NCBI GenBank assembly: GCA_903832665.1
Contig: CAILCG010000026.1
Coordinates: 62,001 to 126,000, forward strand
Direction of reading: 5' to 3'
DNA: 64,000 bases
From: an uncultured Methanomicrobiales archaeon
GTDB lineage: Archaea > Halobacteriota > Methanomicrobia > Methanomicrobiales > Methanospirillaceae
A program made the position numbers and the translations under genes. The stretch's first letter is position 1. Every line of letters begins with the position of its first letter. Below the pieces are notes generated by a model that was not told where the DNA came from, ran no database searches, and saw only the letters and a program-made list of their open reading frames with translations. Positions 1 to 8,448 of the stretch are shown here, piece by piece.

Positions 1-713
1 ATCGTACTGGTCTTTCCCCGGGGCCGGGCGGCGGTGGTCTCTGCGATCAGGACGCCTCCCTCCTGGTTGATAAGAGCGTACCTGAATCGATCGATCTCAT
101 CGGGCGATTTTAAGATCAGGTCGACCAGGACGGGTCTCCGGGTACCGTAAAACGGCAATGCATACTCAAAGTCGCCCTTGCCCAGCATCTCCGGGGCCAT
201 AAAACCTGTCATATCCTCAATGGCCTTGTTCCAGGCGATGACACGCCCCCCGGTATCGATCGCAAACGTAGCATCGGGAAGGAAGTTGATGATATCGGAC
301 AGGCGCTGCCGGGATTCCCGGAGCGCATTGATCGCACTCCTGCGCTCGATTGCTATCCGGATCTTATGCTTGAGCTCGGCAAACTGGGCCTTGGGATCCC
401 CACCCTTCTGGAGATAAAAATCCGCACCATTATTGATAGCATCGATGATGACTTCCTCTCTCCCCCTGCCGGTAAAGAGAATAAACGGGATCTCGGGATA
501 TTTTTCCCGTACGATCTTGAGAAACGCGAGGCCATCGACATCGGGCATCTGGTAATCGGAGATGATGAGATCAACCGGGTGGGTGGCAAGGTGCACCAGA
601 CCCTTGTGGGCAGATTCGGCCGTCACCACCGAGAACTCTCCCTCCTTCTCGAGATAGGTCCTGCCAAGATCCAGCAGGACTTCTTCATCATCCACGTAGA
701 GAAGAGAGAACAT
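1..713 (-). CDS. Response regulator receiver-PAS protein (C-terminus outside window)
   Basis: Reading the minus strand from the ATG at 713 gives a protein that stays open to the window edge, so only about the first 237 residues are present. Residues 1-120 form a CheY-like receiver: MFSLLYVDDEE supplies the acidic pocket, LIISDYQMPDVDG carries the phospho-acceptor Asp, and FYLQKGG carries the conserved Lys. A short helix (ELKHKIRIAIERR) leads into a PAS domain from about residue 145 (LSDIINFLPDATFAID). This receiver-PAS layout is common in Methanomicrobiales and usually ends in more PAS domains or a histidine kinase; that part is not visible. TATA-like stretches lie upstream at about 725-762 on the minus strand. 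It is likely a cytoplasmic phosphorelay component with an unknown partner. Confidence 0.85.
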   Translation of the reverse strand, partial: MFSLLYVDDEEVLLDLGRTYLEKEGEFSVVTAESAHKGLVHLATHPVDLIISDYQMPDVDGLAFLKIVREKYPEIPFILFTGRGREEVIIDAINNGADFYLQKGGDPKAQFAELKHKIRIAIERRSAINALRESRQRLSDIINFLPDATFAIDTGGRVIAWNKAIEDMTGFMAPEMLGKGDFEYALPFYGTRRPVLVDLILKSPDEIDRFRYALINQEGGVLIAETTAARPRGKTST

Positions 714-819
714 CAATGAACGGTATTTTTTTATAATTGATATAGTTTTCTTTTATACCTCACGAGGAGATAATATAGTAAGTAATATATACAGGTGACG
801 GGTTGGCTTTTTTTGCCGG

Positions 820-1098
820 TTATATCCTGAAATGGCGGAAGACCAGGTAGCAGGCGACCACGAGACCCCCCAGTAACACCGCATACAACCAGGTGCTGCC
901 TTCGATCGCGATACCAGACCATCCGTTATTGTCCGCTTCAGTGCTCCCCGTTTCAAGACCCAGAGTATGGGTGAAACGCTCTTCAATGCCCATATCGCCG
1001 GTTGCATTATACGCCACCAGTGATATGACAATCACCAGAAGACCAAGGCCAATAAAAATGACAAGCCCTTTTGTATCGCCCGGTTTTTTCTCCGTCAC
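820..1098 (-). CDS. CbiN/PDGLE-like small membrane subunit of ECF metal importer
   Basis: This 92-residue protein has one membrane helix near each end (residues about 11-30 and 68-88) with an extracytoplasmic loop between them. That is the topology of CbiN/NikN-type auxiliary subunits of group I energy-coupling factor transporters. These subunits help the M component load Co2+ or Ni2+. Its ATG overlaps the end of the M gene by four bases, which implies translational coupling, and it is the last gene of a five-gene minus-strand operon starting at the DtxR-like regulator. The similarity is in topology and context, since N subunits have weak sequence conservation. Confidence 0.75.
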   Translation of the reverse strand: MTEKKPGDTKGLVIFIGLGLLVIVISLVAYNATGDMGIEERFTHTLGLETGSTEADNNGWSGIAIEGSTWLYAVLLGGLVVACYLVFRHFRI

Positions 1099-1742
1099 TT
1101 CTCTTCACCCAGCAGGTCCGGCCGGACTTTCCCGATGTACGCCACAATAAGCCCGGTGATGAACGCCTCGATCACGGCAACTCCCATATTTACCGCAGCA
1201 ATAAGGGAGAGACCGGCCAGGATCTGGCCGGGGCTCTGGTTCACACCCTGTACGCCGGAGATAACGATGATGAGGATCATAGCGATATTCCCGCAGAGCA
1301 GGCCGGCGATAGTTGCGATTCCTGCACGGGGTAAGAATGCGGGAATGGTGGATTTCAGGAGCCTGAAGCAGGAGTATCCCACCACCACTTCAACAATATT
1401 GACCAGGGTATTTGCCCCAATCAGTCCCCATCCCCCGTGACCGATGGCAGATGAGAGGATGTTGATGATCAGTACCACCAGAGATCCCGCTGCCGGGCCG
1501 GCAAGGATCCCGATGAGGGGGGTCAGGTTGAGATGAACTCCCCCGAATATGGGGATACTCACCTGGAAGATCGCAAAGGCTGCCGCGGTACAGAAAGCAG
1601 CAAGGGTAATCTTCCTCCGGTCGGGTTTCTTTTCAGCCCGTATCAGGTAAATTGCAATACCGACAAGGATGATCGCTGCAGCCCACCAGACAAGAACAAA
1701 AAACAGGGAAAAAGATCCGTCTTCCAGATGAATATGCGCCAT
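1095..1742 (-). CDS. cbiM: CbiM-family substrate-binding membrane subunit (variant N-terminus)
   Basis: This 215-residue protein of about six membrane helices is the M (S) component of a group I ECF importer for Co2+ or Ni2+. Conserved pieces include FGGVHLNLTPLIGILAGP, with the second metal-binding His, and IGHGGWGLIGANTLVN. Canonical M proteins begin MHIPDG or MHIMEG, where the free N-terminus and His2 chelate the metal. This one begins MAHIHLEDG. Removal of Met before Ala by methionine aminopeptidase would leave Ala-His at the N-terminus and restore His at position 2 (inference). A gap of about 130 bases separates it from cbiO, with an AT-rich TATA-like stretch around 1811-1820, so cbiMN may also have its own promoter. 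Confidence 0.85.
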   Translation of the reverse strand: MAHIHLEDGSFSLFFVLVWWAAAIILVGIAIYLIRAEKKPDRRKITLAAFCTAAAFAIFQVSIPIFGGVHLNLTPLIGILAGPAAGSLVVLIINILSSAIGHGGWGLIGANTLVNIVEVVVGYSCFRLLKSTIPAFLPRAGIATIAGLLCGNIAMILIIVISGVQGVNQSPGQILAGLSLIAAVNMGVAVIEAFITGLIVAYIGKVRPDLLGEEK

Positions 1743-1874
1743 AGATCCTCAACTGCTCCTGACTAAAACGGGAAAAAACCCGGTTAATTCAAGAAGACAA
1801 TTGACGGAGATGTTTAAAAAGATTAGGGAAATTTTGAGCAGACCCCAAACATTTGAAACCCAAACACCGGGCAT

Positions 1875-2762
1875 TCACCGGGAACGGGAGGATTGCAATG
1901 CCCGGATGAGTTCGTCCCGCTGGATGGGACGCTGTTCCGGCTCACGACCCTGCGCCGTGCAGTAATCGAGATATATTCTGACAGTCTGGGGCAGGGCGAG
2001 ACCGGCCTCCCGGATGAGAGAGGGATTGTAAAAAATCTCACACGGAGTGCCTTCGGCAAAGACCGAACCATCCCTGACCAGGCAGACCCGGTCTGCGATC
2101 CTTGCAGCAAGATCGAGATCATGGGTCGCAATGACAACACTGATGCCATATTCCCGTTTGAACCGGAGAATCAATGCCTCGACCCGTTCGCTGTGCAGGG
2201 GATCCAGATCAGAGGTGGGTTCATCCAGCACCATGATTCTGGGTTTCATGGCAAGCACGCCGGCGATAGAGACCAGACGCTTCTGCCCGCCACTCAGGTA
2301 ATTGGGGAGTTTAGCAACAAGGTCTGCTGCACCGACCCACTCAAGAGCACCCATTACAGCCGCTTTTGCATTGTCATGGGACATCCCCAGGTTGAGCGGG
2401 CCGAACATCACATCATCCAGTACCGTGGGGGCAAAGAGCTGGTCATCGGAACGCTGGAAGACGATCCCGACATCCTTCCAGAGATCCGACCGTTCACCGT
2501 GGGTGATCGATCGGCCGTTTACCCAGACATCCCCCTTTGAGGGGGTCAGCAGCCCGTTCAGGTGTTCAAGGAGAGTGGACTTGCCCGAACCATTCGGGCC
2601 ACAGAGTGCTACGATCTCATCCTTAAGCACGTAAAAACACATGTCGTGGATGCCTACGCTTCCATCCGGATAGGAGTGGCTTGCGCAGTCGACGTGAATC
2701 AGCTCGCGCTCGGGATCGACGGGAGCACAGTGAGCATGGGGATCGCGGCGTATGACCGTCAT
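1875..2762 (-). CDS. cbiO: CbiO-type ECF importer ATPase
   Basis: This 295-residue cytoplasmic ABC ATPase energises the adjacent M/Q membrane subunits. Visible motifs are Walker A (CGPNGSGKST), Q-loop (VGIVFQRSDDQLF), signature (YLSGGQKRLVSIAG), Walker B (IMVLDEPTSDLDP) and the H-loop (VVIATHDLD). The stretch FQRSDDQLFAPTVLDDV is typical of metal and vitamin ECF ATPases. The N-terminus adds about 18 residues rich in His and Cys (DPHAHCAPVDPEREL) before the ABC fold; whether this binds metal is unknown. The start codon follows the cbiQ stop by one base, so the two are almost certainly co-translated. Confidence 0.93.
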   Translation of the reverse strand: MTVIRRDPHAHCAPVDPERELIHVDCASHSYPDGSVGIHDMCFYVLKDEIVALCGPNGSGKSTLLEHLNGLLTPSKGDVWVNGRSITHGERSDLWKDVGIVFQRSDDQLFAPTVLDDVMFGPLNLGMSHDNAKAAVMGALEWVGAADLVAKLPNYLSGGQKRLVSIAGVLAMKPRIMVLDEPTSDLDPLHSERVEALILRFKREYGISVVIATHDLDLAARIADRVCLVRDGSVFAEGTPCEIFYNPSLIREAGLALPQTVRIYLDYCTAQGREPEQRPIQRDELIRALQSSRSR

Positions 2763-2763
2763 T

Positions 2764-3585
2764 TCAGGAGATTCCCCCGGTATTTGGCACCATCAGGACA
2801 ATAATGGCAATTACGCAGCAAAAAACACCTATCACAACCATGCCCGACAACCCGGGCCGGGGGATCTCGGTCCCCGCTTCGTACTTCCCGCTATATCCCC
2901 GGGAGATCATCGCGAGATGCACCCGCTCCGCCCGGTCGAACGAGCGGATGAAGACAAGAGCAAATACTTCGGCAAAGATCTGGCCCTGGATACGGATGCT
3001 GTGGATAATTCCGCCACCCCGGGAACGCACGGCCTTGAAGATCGCACCGGTCATGGAGAGCGTGAGGAACAGGAAGCGATATGCCAGGAGAAAGATCTGG
3101 TCAAGGGGGGTAGGAAAGAGACGGTAGATCATGGCGGAGAAATGCTGGTAGCGTGTGGTCATAAGGAAGAAGAGCGAGTACGTGACCGAGATCAATGCCT
3201 TGAGGAGCAGCGTGACGATGAGGATCACGCCATTGTTCGTGAGGGTGAGGGTGAACAAGCCCAGGGTCCAGGAAAATACGGGAGTGCCGGGCTCAGTCCA
3301 CGCCATTATGCCAACCAGGGAGATAACAAAAAGGACGGGCAGGGTATACCATGCGAACAGCTTCTTTACCGGAAACCCTGCTGAGGCGTAGAGCCCGAGA
3401 ATGATGAGATAGAGTATCCCGCAGATCACCAGGTTGCGGGTGAGGGTGATGAGGAGTATGACGAGAAGAAGCCCCGAGAATTTTGTCCACGGGCTTACAC
3501 GGGAGAAGAAAGTACCCTCCCGCTGGGCATACGTGGTGATCAGATCCAGATCCGGGATATGCGAAGAGATCATCGTTGAACTCAT
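2764..3585 (-). CDS. cbiQ: CbiQ-type ECF transmembrane coupling subunit
   Basis: This 273-residue integral membrane protein is the T component that links the ATPase to the M subunit. It has about six hydrophobic helices and the two short cytoplasmic coupling motifs of the family: an Ala-Arg-Gly type box seen as FKAVRSRGGGI, and RVHLAMISRGYSG near residue 235. The start overlaps the end of the DtxR-like regulator gene by about 20 bases, placing regulator, T component and ATPase in one transcript. Substrate choice is set by the M subunit, not by this protein. Confidence 0.9.
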   Translation of the reverse strand: MSSTMISSHIPDLDLITTYAQREGTFFSRVSPWTKFSGLLLVILLITLTRNLVICGILYLIILGLYASAGFPVKKLFAWYTLPVLFVISLVGIMAWTEPGTPVFSWTLGLFTLTLTNNGVILIVTLLLKALISVTYSLFFLMTTRYQHFSAMIYRLFPTPLDQIFLLAYRFLFLTLSMTGAIFKAVRSRGGGIIHSIRIQGQIFAEVFALVFIRSFDRAERVHLAMISRGYSGKYEAGTEIPRPGLSGMVVIGVFCCVIAIIVLMVPNTGGIS

Positions 3586-3604
3586 GACTCCGGCACCTCC
3601 TTCA

Positions 3605-4060
3605 TCATCCGGACTCCGCCAGATTTTTTAATATGGAATCGGTCATGCACCCGTCAGTATGGGTTATCTCCCCGCATATGCCCTGGCTGGGATGACCCAT
3701 TGCCCGGCAGAGGGTATCGATCGCGTCCTTGGTCACGAGACTCTCGAACCGGGTGACTTCCCGGCATGCCTGCTCGTGGGAAAGGCCATACCGCACAAGG
3801 ATCAGGCTGAGGATCCGATGCCGTTTTACCAGGAATTCTGCATGGTGTTTTCCCGCATCGGAAAGGCAGACACCACGGTACGGGACATGAGTGATGTACC
3901 CCGCAACCGTAAGCTCGGTTATAGTCTTGGTGATGGTAGAAGGATCAACGGCAAAAGCTGCGGCAATCTCGCTGGTCCTGACCGTATTCCCCCGCCCGAA
4001 GATATACTTAAGGTACTCCACTTTCCGGGGGGAGAGCGCAAGACCGGATTCTGGCTCCAT
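3605..4060 (-). CDS. DtxR/MntR-family metal-dependent regulator
   Basis: From the ATG at 4060 this is a 151-residue DtxR-family protein: a winged helix at residues about 12-70 (VDPSTITKTITELTVAGYI) followed by the dimerisation domain with typical metal-ligand regions (KRHRILSLILVRYGL and GICGEITHTDGCM). An in-frame TTG at 4108 would give 167 residues; the ATG fits the usual family start before LSPRKVEYLKY. Family members repress uptake genes when loaded with Fe2+ or Mn2+, and some archaeal ones respond to other metals. It heads the operon with cbiQ, cbiO, cbiM and cbiN, so it probably controls that importer and itself. Which metal it senses cannot be read from the sequence. Confidence 0.88.
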   Translation of the reverse strand: MEPESGLALSPRKVEYLKYIFGRGNTVRTSEIAAAFAVDPSTITKTITELTVAGYITHVPYRGVCLSDAGKHHAEFLVKRHRILSLILVRYGLSHEQACREVTRFESLVTKDAIDTLCRAMGHPSQGICGEITHTDGCMTDSILKNLAESG

Positions 4061-4243
4061 ACCGGATATATGGATCAATGACTCACATAAGGTTTGGTAT
4101 AACCCCAAATTTCTTTGGCCGCAGGGTATAGCAAAAGCCGGGTTTCAACCCGTTCTCAGGTTTACGACGTGACATACCGGAAACCGTACGATTCCTCATG
4201 TACTAAAAAGAACATAGGTAGTAGGTAATACTTCCATCATTTA

Positions 4244-5425
4244 ATGGAAGCAAAAAAAACAGGATTGGACATGATCGATCTCGGAAAAACCTTGGAAGAG
4301 AAAGAACGCCTCATCCAGCTCGTGATGATCTGCATGAGCGCCGGGATCCTCACTGCGGATGTCTTTCTCCCCCTGGGGTTTGTCATATGGATCCTCTATC
4401 TCATGCCACTCCTGATATCGGTCTGGCTCTCGTATCGCTATGCTCTGTTTGTCACGGCATGGTTCATCACCGGGGCCATCCTGGGAGGCAGCCTGATATC
4501 GGCCGCTGTCCGGCAGGATCCTTCCGACCTGCCAAATCGTGCAATCTTCATCCTGATGATAGCGATCGTTGCACTCCTTGTCTGGGAGATCAGGACCAAT
4601 TACTCTCTCCTGGAAGCCGAAGTTGTTGAACGGCGCAAATCACAGGCCGATCTTGAAGAACTGACCCGCAACCTGGAAGAAAGAATTGAAAAACGGACCC
4701 ACGAGCTCTCTGAGGCAAACCGGAATCTTACCGATGATATCGAAAAGCGTCACATCGTGGAGCTCTCGCTGGGGACGGCAAACAAGAAACTCTCCCTCCT
4801 CACACAGATCACCCGGCATGATATCTCGAACCGGATCTTTGCCCTGATGACCGAGATCGACTATGCAAAGGATCTCTCAACCGATCCCCGGCTCAGGGAA
4901 TCTCTCGGGAACCTGGAGCGGACATCTATGGCAATCCAGGACCAGATCGCCTTTACCAAGGATTACCAGGACATTGGAGCAGAGGCTCCCTCATGGCACC
5001 CGGTTCCCCCAACAGTATGGAGTGCGGCACGCCAGCTGGATACTCCTTCGATCACCATAACGGTTGAGTGTGACGGCCTGGAGATATTTGCTGATGCCAT
5101 GATCGGGAAAGTATTCTACAACCTGTTTCATAATGCCCTCAGGCATGGAGAGAGAGTCACCCGGATTACGGTTTCCTGTACTGAGTCAAAAGAAGGATTG
5201 ATCCTGTCTTTCGAGGACAACGGGATCGGTATCGAGCACCAGAACAAGCAGCATATATTCAAGAAAGGGTATGGAAAAGATTCAGGCCTCGGCCTCTTCC
5301 TGATCCGCGAGATACTCGCCATCACCTCCATCACGATACGGGAAGTCGGAGAACCGGGTAAGGGAGCGCGGTTCGAGATGGTCGTGCCGGCGGGCAGGTA
5401 TCGCCAGGTACCTGATCATGGATGA
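4244..5425 (+). CDS. Membrane histidine kinase
   Basis: This 393-residue protein starts with a short cytoplasmic segment, then about four membrane helices (residues 23-115) with no large external sensor domain. A coiled coil (about 120-180) follows. The H-box is TQITRHDISNRIFAL with His192, and the ATPase domain shows the N box (NLFHNALRHGERV), G1 (DNGIGI) and G2 (GLGLFLI). It should autophosphorylate and pass phosphate to a response regulator. No receiver gene is adjacent; the partial response regulator at the window start lies about 3.5 kb away on the other strand. The gene diverges from the metal-importer operon, with both promoters in the 180-base gap. Confidence 0.88.
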   Translation: MEAKKTGLDMIDLGKTLEEKERLIQLVMICMSAGILTADVFLPLGFVIWILYLMPLLISVWLSYRYALFVTAWFITGAILGGSLISAAVRQDPSDLPNRAIFILMIAIVALLVWEIRTNYSLLEAEVVERRKSQADLEELTRNLEERIEKRTHELSEANRNLTDDIEKRHIVELSLGTANKKLSLLTQITRHDISNRIFALMTEIDYAKDLSTDPRLRESLGNLERTSMAIQDQIAFTKDYQDIGAEAPSWHPVPPTVWSAARQLDTPSITITVECDGLEIFADAMIGKVFYNLFHNALRHGERVTRITVSCTESKEGLILSFEDNGIGIEHQNKQHIFKKGYGKDSGLGLFLIREILAITSITIREVGEPGKGARFEMVVPAGRYRQVPDHG

Positions 5426-5498
5426 TTCGATCGCAAAGTCCGCAAAACCGGTTCTCTCCATGCGTAAACACTTATACTCTTGCGAACAATATTAGAGT

Positions 5499-5518
5499 AC
5501 AGTTTATAAAAGGACTGT
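5499..5518 (+). promoter_or_regulatory. TATA box flanked by ACAGT/ACTGT inverted repeat
   Basis: A TTTATAAAAG box lies between ACAGT (5499-5503) and ACTGT (5514-5518), a perfect 5-bp inverted repeat. The box centre is about 24 bases before the ATG at 5532, so transcription would start at or next to the start codon, giving a leaderless message. The repeat may be a repressor site or chance. Confidence 0.45.
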
Positions 5519-5531
5519 TTGAGTAATCATT

Positions 5532-5711
5532 ATGTATGGATCATCAAATTTTGGCGGCAACCGCGGTCCCCGCGACTTCGGTCCCCGTGAAATGACAAAA
5601 GTAGTCTGTTCAGACTGTGGAAAGGAATGCGAAGTACCGTTCAAGCCAACTGAGGGAAGGCCCGTCTACTGCAGAGACTGTCTCCCGAAACACCGGAAGC
5701 CCCGCTTCTAA
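5532..5711 (+). CDS. Small CxxC-x17-CxxC zinc-ribbon protein
   Basis: This 59-residue protein has a Gly/Arg/Pro/Phe-rich N-terminus (about 20 residues) and one zinc-ribbon knuckle pair. CSDC and CRDC are separated by exactly 17 residues, which matches the CxxC-x17-CxxC family. Four Cys at this spacing should bind Zn2+. The basic C-terminus (KHRKPRF) and RG-rich start suggest nucleic-acid binding, an inference only. The gene stands alone between the kinase and the frameshifted surface-protein gene. Confidence 0.85.
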   Translation: MYGSSNFGGNRGPRDFGPREMTKVVCSDCGKECEVPFKPTEGRPVYCRDCLPKHRKPRF

Positions 5712-5894
5712 GTGTTTTCACGGTTAATTATTTCTCTTTTTTTACGTGATTTTACATGGGTTTCTCCATTCCGGATATGAATCGCGAGTGGAGCGGATAT
5801 CCGGTTTTGTTCAGAACAAAGGAGATCTTCCGGCCCGGTGCTGCTCCAATCCAAATGTATTTGAGAGAATCGGCCAATCACTCTCACGATCATC

Positions 5895-6603
5895 ATGTAC
5901 CATTCCGTGCATCCATACCGGAGGTGGCAGAGAACAGGTGCCCTTCTCGCTGCTGCAATTATCCTGTCAATCCTGCTTATGCCCCTTGTTTCTGCCGCTG
6001 ATACCGGTCTCACCCGGGGTTCCCGGTTCTCGGTGAGTGTAACAGGAACGCCCAATACCCCCCATTATGTCTGGCTGACCCGGGACCTACACCATGAGCG
6101 GTGAACCGGGCGACCAGCCACCCATACTGCTCGCCAACCAGGCAAATATTGTGAAAGATCCCCAGGGGGGACCATATGTAATCGGTTCGTACCAGTTCAA
6201 CAACGGAGGCGGGCGCACGATCCTTGACGACGTGGCACCTTCGACCGCATCCATGTCCAACACGCAGTATTACGGCCTGGTTACTACTGACAGTAACGGA
6301 CAGGCAACAGTGGTATTCCAGACCTCGGGGAATACCGCGATGCGGACCTTCTCGGTGAATGTCGAAAATCCCCAGTCTGCTGCCCGGGACAATATCGCGG
6401 TCCAGCGGGGAGATACCTCAGTGAAGAGCGGATCGGTAGGATTCGATACGATTCCATCGACCCCGACTCCCACGCCGGTCCCGACAACAACACCAGTGCC
6501 ATCGCCAACGGGCACACCCACTCCCCGGGTACCACTGGAGATGGGAGTAGGTCTTGTCGCGATGATCGGCGCAGTCCTCCTGGTGAAGCGGAACATCCCC
6601 TAG
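5895..6603 (+). pseudogene. Secreted surface protein, frameshifted near base 6082
   Basis: Two frames together make one secreted protein. The first (5895-6104) encodes a signal peptide (LLAAAIILSILLMPLVSA) and the start of a domain ending TPNTPHYVWLTR. The second (open through 6094-6603) continues TYTMSGEPGDQPPILLANQ and runs through the domain to a Pro/Thr stalk (PTPTPVPTTTPVPSP) and a C-terminal membrane anchor (LEMGVGLVAMIGAVLLVKR). Joining them needs loss of one G in the GGG at 6082-6084. The resulting protein of about 235 residues has the layout of Methanomicrobiales surface proteins: signal, beta domain, Thr/Pro stalk, anchor. The C-terminal part is well preserved, so this is a recent mutation or a sequencing error, not an old relic. 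Confidence 0.75.
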
Positions 6604-6629
6604 ATTTTTCCCGGAACCAACAGCAGAGA

Positions 6630-7355
6630 TCAGACCGTCATGTTCCGGAATACCCGTACGCAGACCACGAGTACGATTCCCCCCACCACAAAGAGCAGCC
6701 CCATCTGGAGCAGGGGAACTTGCCCCGTACCGACCGATCTGATTGCATCGATGGCAAAACTGAGCGGATTCACCAGGGCGACGTCACGCATCCATGAGGG
6801 CATCACACTGTAAGGCATGAGTGCGCTCGAGGTGAAGAAGAGCGGCATCGAGATGAGGGTATTTACCGCGGCGTAGGTGTCATGGTCATCGATATACAGG
6901 GCCAGGGTGGTAGCAAGTCCCGACAGAAGCACCCCGAAGAGAATCAGGATCAGGTAGATCATACCATACTGAAAAGGGGAAAGGATCGTTGCCCCGATAA
7001 GGATCGCGATGAGCAGGATCACCGTAGCCTGGATGACCCCCCGGATGGTAATGAACAGGATCTTGCCGAAAAGGATATCCTCGCGGGGCGACGGCAGGGC
7101 AAGGAACTTGTTCAGGAATCCGAGCACCTTGTCAAACATCAGCAGCGATCCACCCTGCAGGGAAGACGCAAGCATGGTCATCACGAGAATACCAGGCGTG
7201 ATGAAGTCCAGATAATTGCCGGTGAATTTGACCGGCAGGGCAAGGCCGACAAAGATGAGCCAGGCGGCAGGCATCACGAGCAGGGTGATGACGGCTACTT
7301 TACCCCGGGCCCATTTCACCAGGTCGCGTTCCATGTAATACCATATGCCCTTCAT
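6630..7355 (-). CDS. ABC-2 type transporter permease
   Basis: This 241-residue membrane protein has about six helices and the ABC-2 layout, including the conserved region LVNPLSFAIDAIRSVGTG before the last helix. It pairs with the ATPase gene just upstream, and its ATG overlaps that gene's TAA by one base (TAATG), so translation is coupled. This family exports drugs, lipids or polysaccharides; nothing here indicates the substrate. It is likely a homodimer in the cytoplasmic membrane. Confidence 0.88.
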   Translation of the reverse strand: MKGIWYYMERDLVKWARGKVAVITLLVMPAAWLIFVGLALPVKFTGNYLDFITPGILVMTMLASSLQGGSLLMFDKVLGFLNKFLALPSPREDILFGKILFITIRGVIQATVILLIAILIGATILSPFQYGMIYLILILFGVLLSGLATTLALYIDDHDTYAAVNTLISMPLFFTSSALMPYSVMPSWMRDVALVNPLSFAIDAIRSVGTGQVPLLQMGLLFVVGGIVLVVCVRVFRNMTV

Positions 7356-8308
7356 TACCGCCTCCGGAGCATGACCCTGAATTGCTTGTCGTTGAACGAT
7401 CGGGGCTCATCGCTGCTCCCCACCACATTGAGGAATACATCGTCAAGGGTGGGCTCGTGCAGCGAGAGTGAGTGGACTTTCATGCCCAGGGCGGACAAGG
7501 ATTCTGCAATAAGCGGCAGCGCTTCGCGGCCGTTCTCAGCGGTGAACGTGACTTCATTCTCTTTCCTTCCCAGGTAACGGATGCCGCTCAGTTCCACAGG
7601 AGAATATTCGCCGGAAATAATTGCCGTGATGACATCTTTCATCAGCTGTGCCTTAAGCGCCTTTGGTTCACCGATTGCCCGAATGCTGCCACGGCTGATG
7701 ATCGCCACACGGTCACAGTACTTGTCTGCCTCATCCATGTAGTGAGTCGTCACAAAGATTGTCATGCCCCGGCCGCGGAGTTCCTGGATATGCTCCCAGA
7801 TCTTCTTTCGTGCCGCAACATCAAGACCGAGAGTCGGTTCATCGAGAAAGAGCACCGCGGGGTTGTGCACGAGCGCCTGGGCCAGTTCGAGCCTGCGCCG
7901 CATACCCCCCGAATAGGTCTTCACCAGATCGTCTGCCCGGTCGGCAAGCTCCATGATCTCAAGGGCCTCCTCTGCCTGTCTGCGGGGATCAGGGACCCCA
8001 TAGAGTTTGGCAAAGAAGATCACATTCTCCCGGCCGGTCAGGCGGATATCGACGGCCATATCCTGCGGAACATAACTGAGGTGCTTGCGGACTTTCTCTC
8101 CTTCAGTGGCACAATCGTACCCATGGACCGTTGCAGTACCTTCGGTCGGGCGAAGCAGGGTGGTGAGCATCAGCACCGTAGTTGTTTTACCCGAACCATT
8201 GGGACCAAGAAGTGCGAAGATCTCGTTGTCGACCGAGAGGGTGAGGTGATCGATAGCACAAAGATCCCCATAATATTTTGTCAGGTCATGTGTCTCGATT
8301 GCGGTCAT
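7355..8308 (-). CDS. DrrA-like ABC transporter ATPase
   Basis: From the ATG at 8308 this is a 317-residue ABC-2 exporter ATPase. Motifs: Walker A LLGPNGSGKTT, signature YSGGMRRRLELAQAL, Walker B AVLFLDEPTLGLD, and H-loop IFVTTHYMDEADKYCDR. The C-terminal 90 residues form the DrrA-type accessory domain ending SLHEPTLDDVFLNVVG. An upstream in-frame start at 8362 exists, but the ATG at 8308 is preceded by GGGGGAT and begins MTAIETHDLTKYYGD, the usual family N-terminus. It forms an operon with the permease gene downstream. Confidence 0.92.
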   Translation of the reverse strand: MTAIETHDLTKYYGDLCAIDHLTLSVDNEIFALLGPNGSGKTTTVLMLTTLLRPTEGTATVHGYDCATEGEKVRKHLSYVPQDMAVDIRLTGRENVIFFAKLYGVPDPRRQAEEALEIMELADRADDLVKTYSGGMRRRLELAQALVHNPAVLFLDEPTLGLDVAARKKIWEHIQELRGRGMTIFVTTHYMDEADKYCDRVAIISRGSIRAIGEPKALKAQLMKDVITAIISGEYSPVELSGIRYLGRKENEVTFTAENGREALPLIAESLSALGMKVHSLSLHEPTLDDVFLNVVGSSDEPRSFNDKQFRVMLRRR

Positions 8309-8448
8309 AGGATCCCCCGGTAATGACAAGGCCTGACTTTCCAGAAGTGAGTTCCCCGTCAACAGGATTCTTTACCGGAAATCTCTTTTTTGGCTGAATA
8401 ACGTTATGGGTTCGGGCAAAGGCATACCAACCGGTTTTACTGCCGGAT

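Noticed and set aside
1811-1820. Separate strong promoter for cbiM
   Set aside because: The TATA-like run is AT-rich but weak, and the gene could be served by the operon promoter; kept only as a possibility.
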